From assembly GCF_954871325.1 (NCBI RefSeq), contig NC_088777.1, positions 30,667,366 to 30,731,365 on the forward strand: DNA of 64,000 nt. The letters are read 5' to 3'. Origin of the DNA: Gordionus sp. m RMFG-2023 (Eukaryota > Nematomorpha > Gordioida > Chordodea > Parachordodidae). Numbering within the stretch: position 1 is the stretch's first letter; each line of letters begins with the position of its first letter. A model generated the notes under the pieces. That model searched no databases. It was not told the origin of the DNA and saw only the letters and a program-made list of their open reading frames with translations. Shown here piece by piece: positions 1 to 12,200 of this stretch. The position numbers and the translations under genes were made by a program.

Positions 1-75
1 TTATTTCTTTTTTATGCTTCAGGGTTAATGTTTGGAATGATTTTTTTACCATTTTTATATTAATTTCTGGCGTGG

Positions 76-117
76 TAATGAATGAATGAATGAATGAATG
101 AATGAATGAATGAATGG
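76..117. repeat. (AATG)n microsatellite
   Basis: About ten uninterrupted copies of the tetramer AATG. Confidence 0.95.
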
Positions 118-418
118 GAAAAGGTTAAATAAAAAAAATGATGAATAATTTTTTCGATAAATTTTTTTTATTTTTTCACTTATCCGATTAAATTATAGTT
201 ATTGTCATATAAATGGGACCTGAAAAATTTTTCAATTATCCGATATTTCGATTCGCAATTATAAATGTAATTTAACATTATACCATAGTAATTATTATCA
301 AAATCGCGGGGTTTTTTCGCATTTAAAAGTTTTTGCACTTAAGCGATATGCAATTAAACGGTTTTGACTGTATATCGTTTAATATCGCTAGAAATTTTCC
401 TTAGAGGGGGTCCATTAA

Positions 419-456
419 CGGGCCTTCGGCCCTTTTTCCCGGCCTTCGGCCGGGTT
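419..456. repeat. Two adjacent GC-rich perfect hairpins
   Basis: GGGCC-TTC-GGCCC is followed by CCCGGCC-TTC-GGCCGGG, each with a three-base loop. They stand out in DNA that is about 75% A+T. Confidence 0.8.
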
Positions 457-2537
457 TATCTTACAAATCATAACCATATGTTCGATAATATATAATAAAT
501 ATATTTTTTTAAATGCATCAATAATTTGTTTTATAATTTAGTAGATTATTCTCAATCTTTATATTAACACTATCCAGAATAATTTTAATAGTAATATAAA
601 ATCCTTCCACAAACATCAAAACCAGAAAAATAAAAATATGATTGGTATTTATTTGATATTTATTTGATATAAAGTCACCACTTATAAGTCTTTTGAACGT
701 ATAATCTAAAAATAAATTTTTGCTCTGGGAGGGGTCCAAACCCGAAAATCACCCCCGTAGCTACGCCACTAGAATGCACCCTTAGTTGGGAGGGGGGGGG
801 GCTGTATTATAAAATTTTAATACTTATACTTAGTTTTGAGTTAGAATAGTCAATTTCATTTTAACTTAAGATAAATAAATAAAATGCTTCATTTTTATAT
901 ATTAATAATCCATTTTATCTTATATAAATCACATATTTAAAATATAATTATTTTTATGGAGTTTGGTTTTGCTTGTATTATATATTATTTTCATTTCGGT
1001 CCATTTTCAATAAATATTTATATTATAATAATAATTTCGTGTTTTTCATACAAACTATAAATATTGCATAATTAATTGGTTTATTTTTAAATAAATAAAT
1101 AAATAAATTTTTTTTAGTACTTGTAATTCCACCAGATAATTAAATTAATATTTAATAATCATTCAAATTTATAATATTTTAAAAAGTTTGTATTAAAACA
1201 CATTTAGATTTTATGATAATCTTTTTTAGAAATATTCTTTTTCTTTACTAAGATGTGCCCCAAATTTATAAAATTTCGAGGCCCCATGGGGATATTCCCA
1301 CTAGGCTTGGCCAGTCCCCTGAATAATGGTAAAAATATATGACTGTTGTTTCTGTTAAATCTATTAAATACTAAAATAAAATATTTTAGCAAATCTATTT
1401 AAACCAAAAAAAAAATATATGTCCTAAAATTTTATATTGAATACTATAATATTGACAATTTTGTTAATATACTGATATAAATATAAATACTAGTTATTTT
1501 GAATATAACATGAGATGAATTAATTACCTCATACCAATATGCCTAACATATTTTTCAACATCTGTTAATTTTTGAATGAAGCGTGGTGCGGGCATGAATT
1601 TAACCGCTGAATGAGTGAAATTAGATTATTTACGAAATAAATCGATATGCAATCTCAAATTGAATGCAAACTAATTAAAACGCATCCCCTTATTATACTC
1701 GATAAAATCGAAAGTATTATTTATTACATATATGAATGCACATATTAAAAATAGAATACACAAGATTATACAGATATTTTGGCTTATGTCGCAAAAACAA
1801 AGTAATAATGTCTCATTTTATATTTTAATTAAACGTTTCTTAGCCCTATATTTTGCAAAGAACTTTATCTTACATGAGAAGAAGAAATAAAACAAAACCG
1901 TAATATTTATAAAATCTACATATTTATCTTAAAGTATATAGCTATGTGAAAAATAAAAAATCTTTTGATTCTCTATTGGGACTATTATATCAGCGCATTT
2001 ATAAAAATTGTCATTTTGATACTCATTATAAGTAAACATTTATTTTTCCATATTAATTTAATTATATATGTTTTTGAATATAACAGTTCCTAAAATTAAT
2101 TATAGACAAATTTAAAAAATTAATAAACATAAGAATAATTTATTTAAATTATATTTTGATTGCTTAATTATTTTTCATTTATAAATACATTTGACTTCAG
2201 GACTAATCATGAGACAATATCATTTGAATTTGGACCAATGTATTTGTCAAGTAAATAAGTAATTAAATATTATTTAACTTATATTATATAGATCTATGTC
2301 CTAATATACCTTCAGAAGTCATAGTACACATTTATATAGTGCAATTTCCCCCATATATGGTATATTAATCAATATAAAATAAAGTTTTATATAAGTTTGT
2401 ATAAATATTATATTTATGGTTGCTAAACACACATTTTTTGATTATTTATTTAGAAGTATGCTTAAATTATATTTAAAAATTACATAAAAACAAGAAAAAT
2501 ATATTATTACAATTCTTAACACCTATAAATTCAGAAA

Positions 2538-3237
2538 ATGTATCACAAAAACAAATCAAGCTTTAATTTATCAACCATCACCAATACCTCAAACCATATA
2601 TTTTCTGAAACTTTAATTCCAGAATGTGATAAATTGCATTCATCAAAAGAGTTAAATATTCCAGACTTTACACCAAACAATGAAGTTTTGCTTGGAAAAA
2701 TTAATATTGAAACTCAGCTTTATTATCCAACAACTGCCAAATCACACAATTTACCCAATGGGCTCAATCACAATGCTAATAACCATAATTTTGATAACAA
2801 TCAGTATTCTTTGCATTTAAAGCATATGAATGGTTTTAATTACAATGATTTAGTATTACCAGGGACTTCTAAAATAAAAAAGATTATGTGGAAGCTAGAC
2901 AAATTTAGGTCTATTGTAGATTCTCTCCTAAGGTTTCCTAATTCAAATCATTCCTCCCATAAAATCAATATTAATCATGAATATTTAAACAATCAAAATT
3001 TGGCATTAAAATTTGTAGCTTTCCCACTTTTTAATAAACTGGAGGATAATATAGATGAATTTCCATTTTCCAGTCTGAATAATATCCACTTCACTAATTC
3101 AAATCAGGAAAATGCATTTGTCCCATTATGCCACCTTGAAGGAAATAACCAAAATAATATTATCCAAAATAACTTTAGGCTAAAAAATCTCATTTCTCCA
3201 CAAAAAGGCCTTTCACGACCTAATGTGATAATAAATG
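2538..3237 (+). CDS. SUZ12: SUZ12 exon 1 (Asn-rich N terminus)
   Basis: Encodes residues 1-233 plus the first base of Gly234. The ATG at 2538 is the first in frame, with an in-frame TAA at 2526. The three bases before it follow a good acceptor-like TTCAG (2530-2534), so a 5' non-coding exon, or a short coding one, may lie upstream. The protein is rich in Asn, His and Ser. The last 20 residues (KNLISP, then RPN) resemble the RNLIAP segment of animal SUZ12. The donor is GTATAT at 3238, phase 1. The frame stays open for 8 more codons into the intron before a stop. Confidence 0.75.
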
Positions 3238-6200
3238 GTATATTTATTTATTTTATAGCTTAACATTTTATTTGCTTAATTAGTAGAGTCTGAGATTTTT
3301 TTCTTAAATAAATATTTTTTTTAGTAACTTGAATTCATAATTAAAACCACTTCATAGTTTACTTAGTTTTTTTTGATATATTAATATTAATAATTTTAAA
3401 ATTATTTATGATCAAAGCTGTGTCAATTAGAGGTCTGCACAGAGCTCGATTCGAGTTTGGGTTCTGGTCAGGTTTGGATATAAAAGTTTTTTAATTCTGG
3501 GCCTGGGTTCAGATTGGGTTGTAAGAGGCTTCCAATCCAAAGCCCAACCCAATAAATAAATATAATATCCTAAATAATCTTTTTAATTCTTAAGTTCAAT
3601 TAGGATAACATGTCATTTTCAATATTATTCTACATAACATCCATTTACCAAACTATTTAGTTATATTATTGTGTTATTATTTCATACTTAATTCACATCA
3701 TATTCTATCAGGTTAATTAAAATACATTTTTTACATTTATCTAGTGCTGTAAACATTTCTAAAAAAATCGAACATGTTCTTGTTTGTTCAAAATTTTATG
3801 ATAAATTTTTTTTTATATTTAATTTAATTAAATAAATGTCTTATATATTTTAACACAATATATTAGACATGTTGAAAAATAATATAGTTTTATTTTGATA
3901 TATTATAAGTGAATAAAAAGATATTTTTATTTATGAAAAATTTTTCTTATAAAATTTTAATATTGTTTTTCAAAATTTTCATCTGATAGACAGAACACTT
4001 GGCAGTTAATACGACATTTGCTATACTAAAAACACGCTCTATAGGGGCAGATGAGGGATTGCAGTATTATACTTAATAAACAACTCTTTTAACTTGGGGA
4101 AGGTATTAAAAACATTTATTGTTTTGTCCTTGTTTCAAAAATTGAGATAAGTTATCCTCCTTCAATCCATCTTTTACTTACTCGTCAAAAAAGGATATCT
4201 CGAAAATAGCAGTTCTTGCATTATCATTTCTAATGTTTTCAATGCATTTTTTCATCAATAACGCTATAAGTTTATTTTTGATAGGTTCGTTCGAAGGAAG
4301 TTTTATCTATGGCTATTGAAGCTTGAATATTGGATGTATAATTGCAGAAAGAACATATTGATCTTCATATATATTCCAATCTTTAAAAAAAATAAAATAT
4401 ATGTAATTAATTTGATAGTAATAGGTTTAATATTTTTATTAATCCCATTGAATAATGCGTCTATCAGTAGTTGACCATAATTTAGGCTACTAATTTTTTT
4501 TAATTTTAAAATAACTATCGTTATTGTTGGGGTCAAATAACCTAAATGCATTTTTTTTTCTAATATAATGATTTACTTATACAATCAAATTTCGTTTTTA
4601 ATTGGAACTTGAAGATTTTGAAACTATATAATACTTTTTGGACACATTTTACATTCGGTAAGTATTGAATTAGTTCCTTCAATATAGGATGTTACTGCAA
4701 AATATTTATCATATTTGGGCCATGGTAATGCCAATTCATCTCATTTTGAATTTTCAGAATCAGATGATGATGAAATAATAATATCCATGTTTATGCTAAT
4801 CCATTAAATTAAAATATAAACAATAATATTCAAATTAATAAACTATAATAATGATGTGCTAAAAAAATTGAAATGTGAAAAAGGAAAAACAGTTGATTAT
4901 AAAATAAAAAACATTTTTCTTAAATATTTGGATTAATATTAAATTTTTCTTATAAATAAAAATAAAAGGTGTTTTTAAAATTGAACGAACGTTAAATTCG
5001 AACGCGTTCGTCATAAAAAAGGAACACGTTCAAAGTTCGTCAAGTTCACCATTTTTTTTAAAAAACGAACTTCGTTAACACTACATTTATCTGATATCTA
5101 TTTAGTTATAGCCTCAAATTTTCAATATTTAAAATTGTTTACGAAATCTTAAATTGGTTAAAGATTTATCAAAACGACTTTACCATTTTAAGGGTTTTGG
5201 CTCTTAAATTTCTGGCTATCCCTGCTTCTTTGGCTAGCAGTGAATGAGCAGCAGCTAGTATGGCCTTTGAAGATAGGAGGACTTGTTTACACAAATTGAA
5301 ATTTTCAACGCAGTTTTCAAACGCAAATAAAAAAACATAAAAGCAGCTATATAAATTGAAGCGTTAATTTTTATTAAATTTGAAACAAAAAAAATGCTGT
5401 TCAATTTAAACGAATGCATATAAAATACATTAATTGCGTTTTAAAAAAGCTGCGTTTAAACGTTCAATTTGTGCGCACTATAAGCCCTGACAAACTCGAC
5501 TCTTCATTCATATATCACAGTGTTGTTAATTGGTTGGTTGCTAGACCCGGGGTTTGCGTTTAAAAATTGACTAAAGCAGCTCTGAGCACGAACCCCAAGC
5601 ACAGACCCGGGGTTCAAACCCGTGTTTCAGACCCATGGTTTCGACCCAGGGTTCAGATAAACGAAAACTACGAAAAAATAAATCTGATTTACTAATCTTA
5701 AATCTTATTTATCATTCTAATTATAAATTAAAGTTTTGTTTATTATTTTATTCTACATTTATCTCATTTACTAACCATTTAAATTAGTAATCTGCATTGG
5801 GCCCAATTTTTCAAGCCCGGCCTGGCCCGAAATTTTTATGAAGTTTTGCACAAATTTTTTTTAAAAAATTTTGCCTGCCCGGCCTGAATTTATTTAAATA
5901 TAGAAATTAATTTTTATAATAACTTAAAATAAACGATATATGTTATTTGGGGTCTACTTTCTATAAATAAAATTACATATTTTTATTTTACATAAAAAAT
6001 TCAACATAAAATTGATATATTTAAAAAATTTCTAAGTCCCGACCCGATACGGCCCAAATTTTCTTAAAAAAACAGGTACGGGCCGGGCCGGCCTACTTTT
6101 GCAGATCTCTAATTTAAATATTTGTTTTAATTGGGGAGCTTTTGATTGGAGTCATTTTGACCTAGCCATTTTATCTCTTCCAGACTATGTTAAATTCACA

Positions 6201-9200
6201 TATATAACAAGTTTATATATTTAACACTCTTCAAAATCTTAGTGGGATTTATAGGATATCTACTACAAGCAACTTTACAAAATTTCTTAGTTATAATATC
6301 GAAATTATCTTTTGAACACATTATTTTCTAAACTTTGATATAAACATAATTATCCTCAACAATCAGCATGTGTTTTTTTTATATTTTTAAAGTTATTTAT
6401 TAAATTAGAAATTTTTTTTTTAAAAAAACATTTTTTTTATTAAATTCAACTTTTACTATTAATTTTAAAAATGAATTATTAAAAATAAAATTTCCGTTTT
6501 TTAATATTTTTGAAGTGAAATTTATTAATTATTATTTTTCGGTGTTGTGATGATTTAATGAAATATAACATGTTTACGATTAAATTAAAAATAAAACGCA
6601 TTCAGGTAAAAATATTTTGCTTACAAAAATAATTAAAATAACACATTTACTTTTTAAAAAGTTAAAAGAAAATATTGAGAATAATATTATTATTTTAATT
6701 AAAACTTCTTATTATAATTTTTTAATTTTACGACAATTTTAATTTTATACTTCTTCAAACAAAATATATTTTTAGCCTAATGATCACTCTGGTTTTTCGG
6801 GGTTATTCTTAAAAAGATAGAGGCTCAAATTTGAAAGAAATTAATATAAATTAAAACGCCTTGATGTTAACGGATTTTCTTCCGCAATTGCCTGAAGATT
6901 TTGTTACCCAATTATGGCAATTGCACACTATATAAAAATATAAAAAGTGTAAATTGAAGATTATATAAATTTTGACTTCAGAATAGGCATGACAAAACGA
7001 AGCTTATTTATTACACCCCCCCCCCACCCCCATAAATATAAACGATTCAAAAGTATTCTAAATATCCCATTCAAGCTCAATCTTGCTGAATTTAGGAACT
7101 AATTTTATCAAATGTACTTGTCTAGGATACATTTCTAAAATTAGAAAAATACGTGTTAAAAAAATAGCGATGAAATTAAACAAACCGGTAAGAAAGTTTT
7201 TATCTAATTCTGAACTAGGATGGTATAGCTGGAAATAATCGCTCATCTAACTAATATAACAATTCATTTTAATCCTATTTTTTTGGTATCTCGTGGTCCA
7301 GTCTAAAATTTTTTTTAACTCTAAGCTGAGTTGTTTACAGGGCTTTACTATCTAACCCAAGAAAATGCCATTGCATTTTGCTATTTCTATACTATAATTT
7401 TTATTTGAAATAACATTATTCATCTGAACCCCGAGTCTGTGCTCCGGGTTCGTGCTCAGAGCCAGCCTGAGCACCAAATTGGGTCGTAAAATTTATGACC
7501 AAGCAAATTATAAGGTAATACACATAATTTATAATTGTTTTTTGGATATGATAATATTCACATTCAAATTTAAAAAAATTTAATCTGGGGTCGGATTGAA
7601 ATTTTTTTAAATTCCAGCGAGTTTGGGGTCGGACAAATTTTTTTATAATTCGGGCTCAGGTTGTGGAAAAATCACTTTGTAGACCTTTTGTGCCAATCCA
7701 CTTTTTATCCATCCGATATTTTTTAATGTTCATATAAAAACTTGGTTTGTGCCAATATTTTTATTGTTTTGGGTTTTTTTAAGATTATATATATAATTTT
7801 TTATTTTATAAATAATTTCATTATAACAAATTAATAAATGGAACTAAAATACAATTTTAGCTAAAAATTGTACACTATTTTTGTTATATTATTAGCAACA
7901 AGAAAAGGATTTTAAAACTAGTCACATTTACCTAGTATTGTTAAAGGCTCGATTTTGCCAATTTTATAAATGTCAAGATTTTGGCTAAAAGTAAATACTC
8001 AAGCTTATTGATTTTACCCAAGATTTCAGAAAGGTTTGGACTTCTATTGTCGTATTTTAAAGCATTAGTTAATAATATTTTGACTAAAATCTTGATTTAT
8101 TTTCCTTTTTAAAAATCGGCTAAATAAAGCTATTTAACAACGATACATTCACCAATTAACATGGTAAATATTTTAAATGAGATTATTAACTTTTGGAGAA
8201 AAATATTTTAATCATTCATGATTAGTTTGTTTTCTTAAAATAGAAAATATTGAGATTTTTATTACATTGGTTCAAAGATAGATGGTTAATCAATATAAAT
8301 ATCGCGATAGGATCGGGATTTTAATAATATCCGGAAATATCAGATAGGTAAAAAATTTGTACATCAGTACAACCCTATAAAAGACCAATCTGATACTTAT
8401 ACAATATTTATTTACAATGATTTTTATTTGTCATCTATCATTTAATTGGACCCGTAATAAACAAATCCATCTTTTAAAAAAATTCTTAAATAGAGGATAG
8501 AAATTAATATTTTATTAAAAATAAACCTAAAAATAAATTCTCTGGAATTAGGACAAAACATTTAGTCATTTTTATTTAATTTTATAAAAATTTGTTTAAT
8601 TATATTTTTCGATTAAAATTTTTGGTTGGGTCAAACTATGGACTTAGACTTAAAAATAAATAAAAATTTCTGGTTGGGTACTGAATAAAAATTTGAATTT
8701 GCAGACCTTTATTACAAAATGATAACAAATAAATATTTGATTAAAATATAATTATTTGATTTAAATCAGAGAACTGCATGGATTTGACTTTTATTATTTT
8801 TAAACCTGGCCCAAATTTTTAAAAATATTTTAGCCCAGTCCAGTCTAATTATTTTTCATACGATTTTATATTATTTTTATCATTTTAAATTAGGTTGGCT
8901 ATATTCTTTAAATGATACGATAGGAAATTGCAAAAAAGGGCAGCAAATGGATGTTAAATGATCCATTATATGATTTACCAACTGGTTTTTTTCTAAATAT
9001 ATTATAAAAAAATCGGTCTAGCAAGAATTATTAAAATCATACCATTTTATGGCTCGGACCAGCAGTTCTCTTATATGATTTTTTTGAAATCATGACTTTT
9101 GCAAACCTTAATTTATATTATTGGGGCATCTAAATTTTAAGAAAAAGCTGGGTTTTAATTATTAATCAATCTGTATAATAGGTTACGCCAATAGATCAAA

Positions 9201-12200
9201 ACTACCCAGAAGACAAACCTTCAATAATGAAACTTCACGTTTAGGCAATAATAATAATAATATTTTTATCGAAAATTGCGAATATTCGCACTATGATAGT
9301 TACAATGGTTATTCTAGGCCTCCAGTTATAAATGATCCTCAAAGTTTTGCCAACACCACACAATATAGCAATAAAAAGCTAAAATTATCGAAACAAGACC
9401 TTAGTTACACCGCTTTCGTTGACTTTTCTCATTTATTCTCCAGTTTTTCAAATTTTGAAGACATGACAAATTTTTCTCAAAAAGAGTTTATTGGCACCAA
9501 ATCGAATATAAGGCTAAATCAGCATGTCCCTGGGATATCCACATATGGCACAAGATCTAATAATAGTGTAAAATTGTGCTTCATTGAAAATCCGGATATA
9601 TTTATCAACTTTAGATATGGTATCATGGGATGCCCCTTGATAAAAAATAGCGATTTATATCAACCAGAGACGAATGTTTACACCAAAGATAACGATTATT
9701 TAACGATTAGAACAGAGAGGAAGAATGGATATATCAAAGCAGAGGAGTCCAACCATTCGCTTGAAATAGACAAATCTTCAAGCCTCAAAAAAAGTATTAA
9801 CTCTTTCATTTCTTCCCAGCAAACAATTTTTATCTCTTTTAATTTTAATATTCCTTTTCAAAAAACGAATTATTTCCAAATTATAGAAAAACTATCCAGC
9901 CTTAAATTTGGAAGGGAAGCTAGGACTTTGCGCTCATCCTTAAAAATGATTAGCTATCCCACTATCCTTCCAAAGGTCAAAGATTCTTTTAAAAAACTTC
10001 AACAAATTAAATCGGATAGTTATGATAACTTAACACCAGGTTATACTTAGAAAATTTGTATTTTAGTGTATTTATATGATTATTTATTCATCGTTATTAT
10101 ATAAATTTTACATTCTGCTTGATTACATTATTTTTTAAATTCTTTTATACTGTTATTTTATAACCATCATGAGTGACTGAATATTGTTTATATTCTTTTA
10201 AAGGAATTATTATAAAGTTGTATCTAAGACCTGTTTCAAAAATTTGAAAGGATTTAAAACTTGTAGGAAACATAATGACAAAGTTTATTTTACAAATATA
10301 TTTTATCTTTTTATTAAAAAAAAGCTTATTTATTGTTGATAATTTTTGATGCATATAAAACTTTGACGATGATAATCGTTCAAACATTTAAGATCGAGAT
10401 CGGAAGTTCTAGTTTCGAGTCCAGAAAGTCTTCCATTTTTTAAGAGAAATAAAAACATAAACATTTCAACCATTATAGTGCGAAATTGAGCTTTTCAAAC
10501 GGTGCGTTTCAAGCGCAAATAATGCATTTCAAATGACCTCGTTCAAATTGGTAAAATTACAGTTTGGCGTTAGCAACCATTTAAAAAAACGCAAATAGGT
10601 TTGCTTTTTCATTACTATTTTATTATTATTCGCTGTGTAATATTATATAAAATGTAATATAAATATCTTACTTATATCCTAAAAAGGAATATTTAGAAAT
10701 TAAAGAAATAAGAACGCAGACAATAATATAATTTTCAAAAGACAAATCCCTTTTTTTTATTTAAAATGTTGCGTTTGCAACGCAACGTTTGAAACGCTCA
10801 ATTTGTGCGCACTATTACGATTTTATATAAAAAAAATATATTAAGGATGATTGAAAAAAAGAGGTAGCCAAATACCTGTTGACCGAAATATCAAAAAAAT
10901 GTTATATATTGATGAGCCGAGATAATGCTACTAATATATTAACCAGGGTAGTGTACATAATACATACAACAAAAAGGTAGCATTAAAAAATTTTTAAAAT
11001 ATGCTGAAAAATTATTAAGTTTTTTTAAAATATTTGGCTCGGCAAAAAATTATATTATCATATTAAAATTTGGAAATTATACTAAGTAGTCAACAATCAA
11101 TAAATTAAAATTTTATAGCCTACCTATCGTTAAAAAATTGCAAACTTAGCAAAATAAAAACTTTGTTTATCGCGAAGTTTTAAAAACATTATTATTAGTT
11201 TAGGCTAGTTATAATTTTTTTAAAATTTATTCCTAATTGTGAGTGAGGTACGGCTTTCTAATACGGGGGGCATGCATGAGGCAATCACTTTACTAGAATA
11301 TCGTTCAAAAAATTGCCCTCCTCATAAAACTAATTACAAATTTTTTTTTAGCCTTTTTATAAAAATCGAATTGGATTTTATTTCTTTATTTTACTTTGCC
11401 GCATACACTTTTTTTTATTTATCCAGGTTTCCAAATCTATTAATTGTCTATGAAATAATTAGGGCTGTGCCGATATTAAATATTGGATCGGATCGGCACC
11501 GATATTTAGCGTTTTCCAAAATATCGGATCGGACCGATACCTGTAAAAACCCGATCCGTTCTTTTTTTGTTATTTTATGTTTTGTATATTTATTTTACAT
11601 TATTATAATATTTTCTAAATATTATTTTTAAACAATGCAAAAGCACAAACCCCCCTAAATTTTATTTATTTATTAAAATAGATTTATAGTATTTTAAAAG
11701 TTTTTTTTATAAAAATAGAAAAGGAACACCCAAAGTTTTTTTATTTTAAATCTTCTTCAAGAATAAAGTCAATTTTATTATTTATACTTTAAATAAAAGA
11801 ATTTATTAAAATTTGGTATCTGAATTATGGGAAAATTTTACAAAAGAAAAGATAATTTTGCAAAATGCGTTATCTGCAGAATTCTAATTTAACGAGGAGG
11901 AATAATGAAAGATTCATTAATTCGATTTTTTGCATAAAATATATTGATTTCTAAATTACATTTGGTTCAAAGGGGGTGGTGAAAAATCAGTATAAATATC
12001 GGTATCGGATCGGTTTTGAACCAATATCGGATTGGATCGGATCGGTGAAAAATATGTGGACCAGCACAGCCCTAGAAATAATCATTAACTATTCTTTCAA
12101 CCAAGGGTTCTCGGATGCTCAAAGGTCAAGTTTTCTTCTTTTATACTAGTTTATGGAAGGTTTCGCCTCATATTCCCTTTTGGGGGACGGGACCTTTGCC

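Larger units (their letters stand above)
1..2534. other. Region upstream of SUZ12, no gene seen
   Basis: A+T-rich, with short low-complexity open frames that look non-coding. It holds a microsatellite, two GC hairpins, poly-G near 790, and isolated terminal-repeat-like ends of old DNA elements near 745-768 (GTAGCTACGCCACTA, a common hAT-type end) and near 1265-1320. The SUZ12 promoter and any 5' UTR exon should lie here, but I cannot place a TATA box or start site. Confidence 0.5.
3428..7689. mobile_element. Composite hAT-like element, 4.3 kb, with nested insertions
   Basis: The ends begin TAGAGGTCTGC and (reverse complement) AAAAGGTCTAC. They are flanked by GTGTCAAT (3420-3427) and GTGCCAAT (7690-7697), an 8-bp target duplication with one mismatch. 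The interior holds a full hAT copy (3742-5083), a PIF-type fragment (about 5288-5484) and a further repeat (about 5523-7490) that itself carries a MITE (5785-6111). It occupies most of SUZ12 intron 1. Confidence 0.6.

Noticed and set aside
61-120. Tetramer array considered as a CRISPR-like or regulatory repeat
   Set aside because: It is a plain uninterrupted microsatellite without spacers.
4303-4551. 82-codon - strand frame
   Set aside because: Lies within the hAT remnant at 3742-5083. It is too diverged to call a gene.
11239-11631. 130-codon frame in intron 2
   Set aside because: It crosses the border of a defined hAT MITE at 11460 and has no family resemblance.
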